64,000 nucleotides of DNA from contig NZ_JAJERB010000001.1 in NCBI RefSeq assembly GCF_020685205.1, positions 124,001 to 188,000 of the forward strand, given 5' to 3'. Numbering within the stretch: position 1 is the stretch's first letter; every line of letters starts with the position of its first letter. Positions 52,066 to 61,301 of the stretch are shown here, piece after piece. The notes under the pieces are model-generated. The model saw nothing but the letters and a program-made list of their open reading frames with translations. It was not told where the DNA came from and did not search any database. Source of the stretch: Hymenobacter translucens (lineage in GTDB: Bacteria; Bacteroidota; Bacteroidia; Cytophagales; Hymenobacteraceae). A program made the translations under genes and the position numbers.

Positions 52066-53076
52066 ATGAGCACACTCCGCCATTCTGAAATTGCTGGCGT
52101 CGGCCATTACGTGCCGAGCCGCGTGGTTACCAACGCTGATATCACCGAATTGATGGAAACCACCGACGAGTGGATCCAGGAGCGTACCGGCATTAAAGAG
52201 CGGCGCTGGTTTGAGGAAGGCAAGGACACGACGGCCAACATGGGCGCCAACGCGGCCCGCAAAGCGTTGGAAATGGCCGGGCTCACGCCCGACGACGTGC
52301 AGATGATTGTCTTTGCCACGCTCTCGCCCGACTACTTCTTTCCCGGTTCCGGCGTACTGCTGCAGCGGGAGCTGGGCATCAAGGACAACGTGCCGGCGTT
52401 CGACGTGCGCAACCAGTGCTCGGGCTTCGTGTACGGTCTGAGCATGGCCGACCAGTTTGTGAAGACCGGCATGTACGACACCGTGCTGGTGGTTGGCTCC
52501 GAGATTCACTCCTCGGGCCTCGACAAAAGCACCCGCGGCCGGGGTGTCTCGGTTATCTTCGGCGACGGAGCCGGAGCCGTGGTGCTGCGGCCCACGAACC
52601 GCGAAGGCGCCGGTATCCTGAGCACGCACCTGCACGCCCAGGGCGAATTTGCCGAGGAGCTGATTGTGCGCGAGCCCGGCTCCAACCGGGACGGGCGCGT
52701 GCAGTACATCCTGGACAACGAGCTGGAGCTCTACCCCTACATGAACGGGCAGAACGTGTTCAAGCACGCGGTGGTCCGCTTTCCCCAAGTTATCAAGGAA
52801 GCCCTGGAGCAAAATGGCTACCAGCCCTCGGATATCGACATGCTGATTCCTCACCAGGCCAACCTGCGCATCACCCAGTTTGTGCAGCAGAAGATGCAGC
52901 TGCCCGACGAGAAGGTGTACAGCAACATTCAGCGCTATGGCAATACCACGGCGGCCTCCGTCCCCATTGCCCTGAGCGAAGCCGTGGGTGAAGGCCGGAT
53001 CAAGCGCGGCGACCTGGTTTGCCTGGCTGCCTTCGGCAGCGGCTTCACCTGGGCCTCCGCCCTGATCCGTTGGTAG
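52066..53076 (+). CDS. fabH: 3-oxoacyl-ACP synthase III
   Basis: Starts fatty-acid synthesis by condensing acyl-CoA with malonyl-ACP. The 336-residue protein has the thiolase-fold landmarks GVGHYVPSRVVTN and TTDEWIQERTGIKERRW, the catalytic Cys in VRNQCSGFVYGLSMA, catalytic His in IPHQANLRITQF, and Asn in RYGNTTAASVPIALSEA. The last block GSGFTWASALIRW is conserved. This is a full-length FabH-type enzyme rather than a polyketide synthase domain. The inverted-repeat element lies just downstream. Confidence 0.95.
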   Translation: MSTLRHSEIAGVGHYVPSRVVTNADITELMETTDEWIQERTGIKERRWFEEGKDTTANMGANAARKALEMAGLTPDDVQMIVFATLSPDYFFPGSGVLLQRELGIKDNVPAFDVRNQCSGFVYGLSMADQFVKTGMYDTVLVVGSEIHSSGLDKSTRGRGVSVIFGDGAGAVVLRPTNREGAGILSTHLHAQGEFAEELIVREPGSNRDGRVQYILDNELELYPYMNGQNVFKHAVVRFPQVIKEALEQNGYQPSDIDMLIPHQANLRITQFVQQKMQLPDEKVYSNIQRYGNTTAASVPIALSEAVGEGRIKRGDLVCLAAFGSGFTWASALIRW

Positions 53077-53090
53077 CTCTTTGAATTAAT

Positions 53091-53185
53091 AATTAGTAAT
53101 TAAGAATTAGTAATTGTCTCTGCTACCCATCCCGTGGTGGCTAAGGCGAAGTCAATTCTTGATTACTAATTCTTAATTACTAATT
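53091..53185. repeat. 24-bp AT-rich inverted repeat ahead of the DtxR-type gene
   Basis: Arms at 53091-53114 and 53162-53185 are perfect complements, separated by 47 bases. Each arm contains AATTAGTAATT or its complement twice. The element is much richer in A/T than the surroundings. It sits between the fabH stop and the ATG at 53194, ending nine bases before that ATG. It could be a repeated mobile-like palindrome, an operator or a transcript hairpin. Confidence 0.6.
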
Positions 53186-53193
53186 AAAAAAGA

Positions 53194-53874
53194 ATGCCCA
53201 GCTACACCGAGGAAAATTACCTGAAGGCTATTTACAAGCTGTCGGAAGCGGAGCCGGGCAGCGACGTGAGCACCAACCGCATTGCCGAGGTGCTGCAGAC
53301 CCGGGCCGCTTCGGTGACGGACATGCTGCGGCGCCTGGGCGAAAAGGGTCTGTTGCACTACCAGCGCTACCGGGGCGTGTCGCTTACCACCGAAGGGCGG
53401 CGTCTGGCGCTGAGCACCATCCGGCGGCACCGGCTCTGGGAGGTATTTCTGGTGGAGAAGCTCGGGTTCAGCTGGGACGAAGTGCACGAGGTGGCCGAGG
53501 AAATGGAGCACCTGCAGTCCCCGCTGCTGATGCGCCGCCTCGACGCGTTTTTGAACTTCCCCCAGCTCGACCCCCACGGCGACCCTATTCCCACCGAGGA
53601 TGGCGCCATCATACGGCCCACCTACCGGCTCATGGCCGAGCTCGAAGCCGGAGAGCAGGCCCTGTTGATGGCCGTAAAAAATACCAGCGCGGCGTTCCTG
53701 CAATACCTCGACAAGATGGGCCTCAGCCTGGGCGCGCGCATTGAAGTATTGGACAAAGTTCCTTTCGACAACTCTTTGGAAATTAGAGTAAACAAGAAAA
53801 ACAAAACACTGATTTCCGCTGAAGTAAGCCGCAACCTGTTCGTGGCCGGACAGCTCACGCCGAGCCGTTCCTAG
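53194..53874 (+). CDS. DtxR/MntR family metal-dependent regulator
   Basis: A 226-residue regulator. The N-terminal winged helix is typical of the DtxR family (ENYLKAIYKLSEAEPGSDVS, then SVTDMLRRLGEKGLLHYQRY). The dimerisation and metal-binding domain carries HRLWEVFLVEKLGFSWDEVH and EEMEHLQSPLLMRRLDAFL. A C-terminal SH3-like domain follows (residues 165-225). It probably senses manganese or iron and represses transport genes; the target is not in the window. Its promoter region contains the 24-bp inverted repeat, which may include its operator. Confidence 0.9.
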   Translation: MPSYTEENYLKAIYKLSEAEPGSDVSTNRIAEVLQTRAASVTDMLRRLGEKGLLHYQRYRGVSLTTEGRRLALSTIRRHRLWEVFLVEKLGFSWDEVHEVAEEMEHLQSPLLMRRLDAFLNFPQLDPHGDPIPTEDGAIIRPTYRLMAELEAGEQALLMAVKNTSAAFLQYLDKMGLSLGARIEVLDKVPFDNSLEIRVNKKNKTLISAEVSRNLFVAGQLTPSRS

Positions 53875-53917
53875 CGCCCGGTTCTGGCCGGAACCGGTTC
53901 CCTGCCGAAGCGGCCGT

Positions 53918-53925
53918 AACTTTGT
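53918..53925 (+). promoter_or_regulatory. -7 box of mnmE
   Basis: TAACTTTG matches TAnnTTTG exactly. It overlaps an in-frame TTG at 53922, which makes that TTG unlikely as the start. Confidence 0.55.
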
Positions 53926-53948
53926 CGCTCCAGCTTTTTGCCCTGCCT

Positions 53949-55340
53949 GTGTCTGTTTCCCTGCCCCCGGCCCTGGCCGATACTATTGTGGCGTTGTCCA
54001 CGCCCCCCGGTGCGGGGGCTATTGCCCTGGTCCGTCTTTCGGGCCCCGAGGCCATTGCCCTGACCGATGCCGTGTTTGCCGGTAAACCCCTGCGCGAGCA
54101 GGCTTCCCATACGCTACACTACGGTACTATCCGCGACGAAGGCCGCATTCTCGACGAAGTCGTCGTGTCGCTTTTTCGGGGGCCGAATTCCTACACCCGC
54201 GAAGACGTCGTTGAAATCAGCTGCCACGGCTCCGACTACATCGTGCAGCAGCTTTTGACGTTGTTTATCCGCCGCGGGGCCCGGCTGGCCGAAGCCGGGG
54301 AGTTCACCAAGCGGGCCTTCCTGCACGGGGCCTTCGACCTGGCCCAGGCCGAGGCCGTGGCCGACCTGATTGCCGCCGACTCGGCCTTGTCGCACCAGGT
54401 GGCCTTGCAGCAGATGCGCGGGGGCTTCAGCCAGGAGCTGCGCGACCTGCGCGCCCAGCTGGTGAAGTTTGCCGCCCTGCTGGAGCTGGAGCTGGATTTT
54501 GGGGAGGAAGACGTCGAGTTCGCCGACCGCACCGGTCTGACAGCGCTGTTACAGGAGATTCAAGTGGTCGTAAAACGCCTGCTGCGCTCCTTTGAACTGG
54601 GCAACGTCATCAAGAACGGCGTTACCACCGTCATTGCCGGCAAGCCCAACGCGGGCAAGTCGACGCTGCTCAACGCCCTGCTCAACGAGGAGCGCGCCCT
54701 GGTTTCGGCTATTCCCGGCACCACCCGCGACCTGATTGAAGACGAAGTCAGCCTGGACGGGATCCGCTTCCGGTTCGTAGATACGGCCGGCCTGCGTGAC
54801 ACTGAAGACGTGGTAGAGGCCATGGGTGTGGAGCGCACCCGGCAGCGGGTGCGGCAGGCGGCACTGCTGATTTATCTGTTTGACCTCACGACCACTTCCG
54901 CCGACCAGGTTACAGCGGAAATTGAGGCATTAAACCCGGATGGTGCCATTCCGGTGCTGGCCGTCGGCAACAAGCGTGACGTGGCGTCGGATGCCGAGAT
55001 TGACGCCTTTGCCGCCCAGCCGGGCACGGTGCTGGTAGCGGCGGCCCGGGGCGACGGGCTCGATGAGCTGCGCGAAGCCCTGCTCGGCCAGGTTCGCGGG
55101 CAGGGCCTGGACCGCACCGGCGCTTCCACCATCGTTACCAACCTGCGCCATGCCCGCAGCCTCGAAACCACCCAGGCGGCGCTGGGCGAGGTGCTGCTTG
55201 GCCTAGGCACCGGCACGGGCACCGAGCTGCTGGCCGCCGACCTTCGCCAAGCGCTGGCTTCGCTGGGTGAAATCACCGGGGAGATTTCCTCCGACGACCT
55301 GCTCACGAGCATCTTCACCCAGTTCTGCATTGGTAAATAG
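53949..55340 (+). CDS. mnmE: tRNA uridine-5-carboxymethylaminomethyl(34) synthesis GTPase MnmE
   Basis: With MnmG, modifies U34 in tRNA. The N-terminal domain (residues 1-120) starts LADTIVALSTPPGAGAIALV. The helical domain encloses a GTPase with P-loop GKPNAGKSTLLNALL, switch II DTAGLRDTEDVVE and NKRD, and the C-terminal helix ends FCIGK, the conserved active-site Cys motif. GTG 53949 gives MSVSLPPALADTIVAL with about 463 residues; an upstream TTG at 53922 falls within a -7 box. It is followed by citrate synthase 167 bases later. Confidence 0.95.
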   Translation: MSVSLPPALADTIVALSTPPGAGAIALVRLSGPEAIALTDAVFAGKPLREQASHTLHYGTIRDEGRILDEVVVSLFRGPNSYTREDVVEISCHGSDYIVQQLLTLFIRRGARLAEAGEFTKRAFLHGAFDLAQAEAVADLIAADSALSHQVALQQMRGGFSQELRDLRAQLVKFAALLELELDFGEEDVEFADRTGLTALLQEIQVVVKRLLRSFELGNVIKNGVTTVIAGKPNAGKSTLLNALLNEERALVSAIPGTTRDLIEDEVSLDGIRFRFVDTAGLRDTEDVVEAMGVERTRQRVRQAALLIYLFDLTTTSADQVTAEIEALNPDGAIPVLAVGNKRDVASDAEIDAFAAQPGTVLVAAARGDGLDELREALLGQVRGQGLDRTGASTIVTNLRHARSLETTQAALGEVLLGLGTGTGTELLAADLRQALASLGEITGEISSDDLLTSIFTQFCIGK

Positions 55341-55471
55341 GCAGTCAGCTGTCCTTTTTCGCTTTGGCCACCCCCGGCGTGGGGAAATTTCTGGCTGTAC
55401 CGGCTGTTTTTCGCGGTTTGGTGGCTAGCTTGCGCGCCGGCAAGGCGCTTTCCGCCCTGCCGGCATTTCAT

Positions 55472-55479
55472 TAGTTTCG
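55472..55479 (+). promoter_or_regulatory. -7-like box of gltA
   Basis: TAGTTTCG fits the TAnnTTCG variant and lies 28 bases upstream of the gltA ATG. Confidence 0.4.
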
Positions 55480-55507
55480 CCCCCGCAACCCACTCCAACT
55501 AACGCTT

Positions 55508-56797
<1,290 letters not shown>

Positions 56798-56812
56798 GCC
56801 CACACCGTACCC

Positions 56813-56850
56813 CAACAAAAAAGCCCGCTCTGCAGCGGGCTTTTTTGTTG
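56813..56850. terminator. Bidirectional terminator after gltA
   Basis: A perfect 17-bp stem (56813-56829/56834-56850) with a CTGC loop and A- and T-runs. It separates gltA from the converging small secreted protein gene. Confidence 0.93.
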
Positions 56851-56865
56851 CCTGAGCACATCTGA

Positions 56866-57258
56866 CTACCGGGGCATGTCGCTGTAGGCCGTCATTCCCG
56901 AGCGCATCTGCTGATAGGCCAGCAGCTGTTTCGGCCGGAGCAGCATGGCCAGCTCCTTGTCGTAGAGGTGCTGGGCGTTGAGAAGCTGCTCATCGAGAAT
57001 GGCAGGATCGGCAGCAAAGCGAATCTGCAGATCGTCCATTTCAGCAATAAACCGGGTATTCAGGTCCTTCAACCGCACATACTGTCCTTCGTCCAGGTGC
57101 ACCCGCCCGGCAATGGCCCGGGTCAGGTTGGCGGCCCGGTTGCGGGTGTTGCTGGAAATCTCATTGCCGACCGACAGCTCGCTTTGTGCCGCCGCATTCA
57201 ACAATGTAGCCCCCTGCAAGCCAACGACTATGCAGGAGATAAGAAGGGCTTTTTTCAT
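56866..57258 (-). CDS. Small secreted helical protein, paralogue B
   Basis: A 130-residue exported protein: signal MKKALLISCIVVGLQGATLL (cleavage likely after NAAAQ), then a helical domain. The motif HLDEGQYVRLKDLN matches HLNEAQYIRLRNIN in the gene at 42952-43350, and both end in a Leu-rich helix with a PKQL/PSQL turn. The ATG at 57258 places the signal first; an upstream in-frame ATG 16 codons earlier is less likely. The function is unknown; a Spy-like periplasmic role is only a guess. Confidence 0.75.
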   Translation of the reverse strand: MKKALLISCIVVGLQGATLLNAAAQSELSVGNEISSNTRNRAANLTRAIAGRVHLDEGQYVRLKDLNTRFIAEMDDLQIRFAADPAILDEQLLNAQHLYDKELAMLLRPKQLLAYQQMRSGMTAYSDMPR

Positions 57259-57374
57259 GTAAATGATGGGTTTGGGAGAAAAGAAGGATATGATGCTACC
57301 TAACATCGACTGGCAGGCAAGGGCAAAGGGCAGGAAGCGTCATATCTGTTAAAAGTGCCATCCGATGTTCGATT

Positions 57375-57404
57375 CAAATATACCATAAAATTTAAACAAA
57401 ACAA
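57375..57404 (-). promoter_or_regulatory. Promoter of secreted paralogue B
   Basis: On the minus strand, TTG (57402-57404) and TATATTTG (57375-57382) are separated by 19 bases. The leader would be about 110 nt. The surrounding spacer is markedly AT-rich. Confidence 0.7.
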
Positions 57405-57500
57405 ATAAATCGTATAACTATTCTAACTTAAGCATTTAACCCAATTTGCGTAAAAGCCTGATTATCTAATCTTTCAAGCTATTAGGGAAAGTATCACTAA

Positions 57501-57530
57501 AAAGAAAAAACCTGCCAACAGGGCAGGTCT
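57501..57530 (-). terminator. Terminator of the OmpA-family gene
   Basis: A 7-bp stem (ACCTGCC/GGCAGGT at 57510-57516/57522-57528) is followed on the minus strand by a T-rich run. Confidence 0.75.
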
Positions 57531-57558
57531 TTCATTGAATTTTACCAGAAACAAGTGT

Positions 57559-59505
57559 CTAGAGTATCTTAATCTCGATCCGGCGGTTCTGCTGGCGGGC
57601 GTCTTCGGAGTCGTTGGGTGCCAGCGGGCGGGTTTCGCCATAGCCCTTGAAGTGGAGCCGGGAGGCTGCAATGCCCTTCTGCACCAGATAGTCGTACACG
57701 GAACGGGCCCGGTTCTGCGACAGGGTCATGTTGTCCGCATCGGCCCCTACATCATCGGTATGCCCCGATATCTCCACTTTGATGGCCTTGTACTGCTGCA
57801 TAAACTGCACCAGCCGGTTGAGCTCGGTGCGGGAGTTGCGCTTGAGCTCATACTCCTTGGTGTCGAAGAACAGGTTATTGAGCACAATATTGTTGCCCGT
57901 CTTCACCGGTGAAAGGTAGAGGTCCAGCGTGAGCGGGTTAAAGCGGCGCTTGTCGGAGTAGTCAAAGCTTAAGCTCTTCATCAGGTACTTATCGGCGGCG
58001 GCGTACATGGCGTACTGCCGGCCTTCGTTCAGCACTACGGTGTAATCCCCGTTTACCGGGTCACTGGTCACATACTGCACCAGCTCGTCGGTCTGCAGGT
58101 CATAGAGCTGCACATCGGCCTGAATCGGCTTTTTCGTGACGGCGTCGAATACCCGGCCCTGGGTGAACGTACTGGATTCGCGGGCCCGCATCTCGGGCGC
58201 CACCTCGAAGCCGAACAATTCCACCGGCCGGTCGCGCTCCGGCGCTACGCCGGCCTTTTCGGCCCGGGAGCGGGAACAGAAGCCGCGGCGGTTGTCGGAG
58301 GTAATAAACACGGAGGCCTCATTCTCGAAGGTGTTGAACGGATAGCCCATGTTTACCGGGGCCGCCCACTTACCGGTGTTCAGCTCGCAGCGGTAAACAT
58401 CCAGGCCCCCCATGCCGGGCAGTCCGTCCGTCACGTAGTACAACGTCGTGCCGCTGGCGTGGATAAAGGGGGCCATGTCCTTGCCGGGCGTATTCACGGG
58501 CTCGCCCAGGTTGCGGGCCGCCGTCCAGATGCCGTTGGGCTGCATGGTCGTAACGTACAGATCTTCCTGCCCCTTGCCGCCGCGACGGGTAGAGGTAAAG
58601 TACAGCGTCCGGCCATCGGCCGAGAGTGTGGGCTGGGAGTCCCATTCCGGGGAGTTCACGCTGTAGCCCAGGTTCTGGGGCTTGCTCCACGCGTTCCCGG
58701 TGCGACGGGAAATGTACAGGTCGCAGTTTCCCACGGCGTTGGGCCGGTCACAGGACGCAAACACCAGGGTCTTGCCGTCACCGGAAATGGTACCGGCGCC
58801 CTCGTTGTAGGGTGTGTTGATGGCGTTGGAAATCGGAACCGGGGCGCCCATTGAGCCATCCTTGTTCAGCTGGCTCAGAAACAGATCCTCGTCGCTCTGC
58901 ACATTCGGCCGGGCCGTAAACAGCAGAAACCGGCTGTCGGCCGTCAGAGCCGGGAAGTACTGGTAGCGAAACGTATTGAGCGGACTGCCCAGGCGCTCGG
59001 GCACCACGCTGACGGGCTTGGTCATGGCTTTCACGGCAAACTCGCAGTTGATCAGCTGGCGCTGGGCCCGGATGGTGTTGCGCTGCCCTTTGGGCGCGGC
59101 TTTCAGGTAGTTCTGGTAGCCCATGGCCGCCGTCTGGTAGTCGCCCAGGGTAATGGACAGCTCGGCCAGCAGGTAGTAGTCCAGGGTTCGGGTAGCGTCG
59201 TAGGGAATCTTGCTGAGGCCTTCCTTATAAGCCTCGTAGGCGCGGCGGTTTTCGCCCATGGTCTTGAGCAGGGAGCCTTTCATCAGGTACGGCTCGCCCA
59301 TGGAAGGAAATTTCTCGTTCAGGACCGTCAGGGTTTCAATTGCCTTGACAAAATCCCGGTTGCGGGCCTGTTCCTGGGCTTTCTCGTAGAGGTGGCGGGC
59401 CTTGGTATTCGACAGGGGCGAACGGCCCTGAGCCGCTGCTTCCGGGAGTGCAAACCCATTGCTCAACCCACCCAGCACAACCAGAACCCATAGCAAACGA
59501 AGCAT
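57559..59505 (-). CDS. PorE-like OmpA family protein (TPR, PD40 propeller, CRD, OmpA C-domain)
   Basis: A 648-residue envelope protein. After a signal peptide (ends PEAAAQ) come TPR helices (residues 35-150), a PD40-type beta-propeller with DGKTLVFASCDRPNAVGNCD and SADGRTLYFTSTRRGGKGQE, a carboxypeptidase-regulatory-like domain (GRVFDAVTKKPIQADVQLYD), and the peptidoglycan-binding OmpA domain with VEISGHTDDVGADADNMTLS. This domain order matches PorE, the type IX secretion protein thought to anchor the machinery to peptidoglycan. Paralogues with the same order occur, so orthology is uncertain. No lipobox is seen. Confidence 0.88.
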   Translation of the reverse strand: MLRLLWVLVVLGGLSNGFALPEAAAQGRSPLSNTKARHLYEKAQEQARNRDFVKAIETLTVLNEKFPSMGEPYLMKGSLLKTMGENRRAYEAYKEGLSKIPYDATRTLDYYLLAELSITLGDYQTAAMGYQNYLKAAPKGQRNTIRAQRQLINCEFAVKAMTKPVSVVPERLGSPLNTFRYQYFPALTADSRFLLFTARPNVQSDEDLFLSQLNKDGSMGAPVPISNAINTPYNEGAGTISGDGKTLVFASCDRPNAVGNCDLYISRRTGNAWSKPQNLGYSVNSPEWDSQPTLSADGRTLYFTSTRRGGKGQEDLYVTTMQPNGIWTAARNLGEPVNTPGKDMAPFIHASGTTLYYVTDGLPGMGGLDVYRCELNTGKWAAPVNMGYPFNTFENEASVFITSDNRRGFCSRSRAEKAGVAPERDRPVELFGFEVAPEMRARESSTFTQGRVFDAVTKKPIQADVQLYDLQTDELVQYVTSDPVNGDYTVVLNEGRQYAMYAAADKYLMKSLSFDYSDKRRFNPLTLDLYLSPVKTGNNIVLNNLFFDTKEYELKRNSRTELNRLVQFMQQYKAIKVEISGHTDDVGADADNMTLSQNRARSVYDYLVQKGIAASRLHFKGYGETRPLAPNDSEDARQQNRRIEIKIL

Positions 59506-59514
59506 AAGCAGAAT

Positions 59515-60168
59515 CTAGGGGATATCAAGATACTTGTGGGTCTGCAGGGAAACCTGCCAGCGCGGGTTTTGCTTTACATACTCCACAATCAGCGGCATCA
59601 TGGCGGCGTTTCGGCTCCACTCGGGCTGCAGGTACAGGCGGGTATGCTCCCCCACCAAGGCGGCATGCTGCTCGGCCCACTGAAAGTCGGTCTTGTTGAA
59701 TACTACCACTTTAAGCTCATGAGCTTCAAGCAGCACTTCGGGCAGGGGCGCCTTGAATTTCTTGGGGGATACGCAGATCCAGTCCCACTTCCCGCTGAGC
59801 GGATAAGCGCCGGATGTTTCCAGCCAGGTAGCGCACCCGGCCTCGTGCAGCGCCGCCGTCAGCCCCGTCAGGTTGTGCATGAGCGGCTCCCCGCCGGTTA
59901 CGACCACGTTGCGTCCCGGGTGGGCCGTCGCCGCGGCTACCACGTCGGACAGAGCTAGCTGGGGATGCACGCTGGCATCCCAGGACTCTTTCACGTCGCA
60001 CCAGTGGCAGCCGACGTCGCAGCCGCCCAGGCGCACGAAATACGCCGCGCGGCCCGTGTTGTAGCCCTCTCCCTGAATGGTGTAGAACTGTTCCATTACC
60101 GGCAGCGTGGCTACCGGCACAGGTGATAGGACTGCCGGATTATCGGCTAAGGGAAGTGTGTAGAGCAA
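59515..60168 (-). CDS. queE: 7-carboxy-7-deazaguanine synthase
   Basis: Radical-SAM enzyme of queuosine synthesis. The 217-residue protein has the FeS-binding GGCDVGCHWCDVKESWD (Cx3Cx2C), the SAM-contact TGGEPLMHN and the conserved ETSGAYPLSG region. The stop is nine bases before the OmpA-family start, so the two are probably co-transcribed. The earliest codon is TTG 60168; an ATG at 60096 (MEQFYTIQGEG) is possible, but the preceding LPV residues are commonly part of the family, which favours an upstream start. Confidence 0.93.
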   Translation of the reverse strand: MLYTLPLADNPAVLSPVPVATLPVMEQFYTIQGEGYNTGRAAYFVRLGGCDVGCHWCDVKESWDASVHPQLALSDVVAAATAHPGRNVVVTGGEPLMHNLTGLTAALHEAGCATWLETSGAYPLSGKWDWICVSPKKFKAPLPEVLLEAHELKVVVFNKTDFQWAEQHAALVGEHTRLYLQPEWSRNAAMMPLIVEYVKQNPRWQVSLQTHKYLDIP

Positions 60169-60301
60169 AACGAGATAATACAGGTAAACCCGCCGAAAAA
60201 TCAGGTGCGAAAGGGTAAAGCCTACGCAGCCGGCTAACGGCCGGACATTAAAAGTAGTACAACGTCCGCATTTTTGAAAGTTCCCGGGCTGAATAACCGG
60301 G

Positions 60302-61237
60302 CTAGCGCGGGTACACGTCTCCCTTGGCCGCCCGCAGGGTATTCTGCAGCAGCATCGCGATGGTCATGGGCCCTACGCCGCCCGGTACGGGCGTGATGGC
60401 CGCGCACTTCGGAGCCACTTCGGCAAAGCAAACGTCGCCCTTGAGCGTGTAGCCGCTTTTCTTCGACGCATCAGCTACGCGGGTGGTACCCACGTCGATG
60501 ACGATGGCGCCGGGGCGCACCATGTCGGCCGTCACGAACTCGGGCCGGCCCAGCGCCGCCACCACGATGTCGGCGGTCCGGACGATGTCAGCCAGGTTGC
60601 GCGTGCGGGAATGGCAGAGGGTGACGGTGCAGTTGCCGTGCTCCAGGTTTTTGGCCAGCAGGATGCTGACCGGGGTCCCCACGATGTTGGAGCGCCCGAT
60701 GACCACGCAGTGCCGGCCGTCGGTTTCGATGCGGTAGCGGGCCAGCAACTCCACGATGCCGGAGGGCGTGGCGGGCAGCAGGGCGGGCAACCCGGCTACC
60801 ATCCGCCCCATGTTCATTGGATGGAAGCCGTCGACGTCCTTCTCGGGTCGGATGGCCTGAATAACCTTGTCGGAGCTGATATGGCGCGGCAGCGGGAGCT
60901 GGACGATAAAGCCGTCGACTTCCGGGTCCTCGTTCAGCTCGGCCACCTTGGCCAAGAGCTCGGCTTCGGTGATGTCGTCTTCGTAGCGCAGCAGCGTGGA
61001 GCCGAACCCCACCCGCTCGCAGGCCAGCACCTTGTTGCGCACGTAGGTTTCGGAGCCGCCGTCGTGGCCAACCAGAATAGCGGCCAGGTGGGGCACTTTC
61101 AGACCCGCCGCCCGGCGCTGGTCGACCTCAGCGGCAATTTCCACCTTGATTTCCTCGGCCGTGGCCTTGCCATCGATGATGAGGGGACCGTCAGTGACGG
61201 AAGCGCCGGGAACGGCAGGAGCGGAAGCTTTATTCAT
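60302..61237 (-). CDS. folD: Bifunctional methylenetetrahydrofolate dehydrogenase/cyclohydrolase
   Basis: Interconverts folate one-carbon forms. The 311-residue protein has an N-terminal extension of about 20 residues, the catalytic Lys within [18 protein letters not shown], the [20 protein letters not shown] region, [20 protein letters not shown], the cofactor [15 protein letters not shown] motif and the end [20 protein letters not shown]. The ATG at 61237 is supported by MNKASAP and the distance to lepA, which ends 64 bases upstream. A terminator lies between the two genes. Confidence 0.96.
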   Translation of the reverse strand: MNKASAPAVPGASVTDGPLIIDGKATAEEIKVEIAAEVDQRRAAGLKVPHLAAILVGHDGGSETYVRNKVLACERVGFGSTLLRYEDDITEAELLAKVAELNEDPEVDGFIVQLPLPRHISSDKVIQAIRPEKDVDGFHPMNMGRMVAGLPALLPATPSGIVELLARYRIETDGRHCVVIGRSNIVGTPVSILLAKNLEHGNCTVTLCHSRTRNLADIVRTADIVVAALGRPEFVTADMVRPGAIVIDVGTTRVADASKKSGYTLKGDVCFAEVAPKCAAITPVPGGVGPMTIAMLLQNTLRAAKGDVYPR

Positions 61238-61265
61238 ACGAGCGAAACAGAAGTGTACGGATATC

Positions 61266-61298
61266 AGAAAAAACGCGCCCCGGTTGGAGGCGCGTTTA
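61266..61298 (-). terminator. Terminator after lepA
   Basis: A 9-bp stem (AAACGCGCC/GGCGCGTTT at 61271-61279/61289-61297) is followed on the minus strand by a T-run. It lies just after the lepA stop and before folD. Confidence 0.8.
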
Positions 61299-61301
61299 GA
61301 G

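Noticed and set aside
53087..53193. CRISPR-like repeat
   Set aside because: The element is one inverted-repeat pair with a single spacer. There is no array of direct repeats and no cas gene.
53922..53948. TTG start for mnmE
   Set aside because: The TTG overlaps a TAACTTTG promoter box and would precede the probable transcription start.
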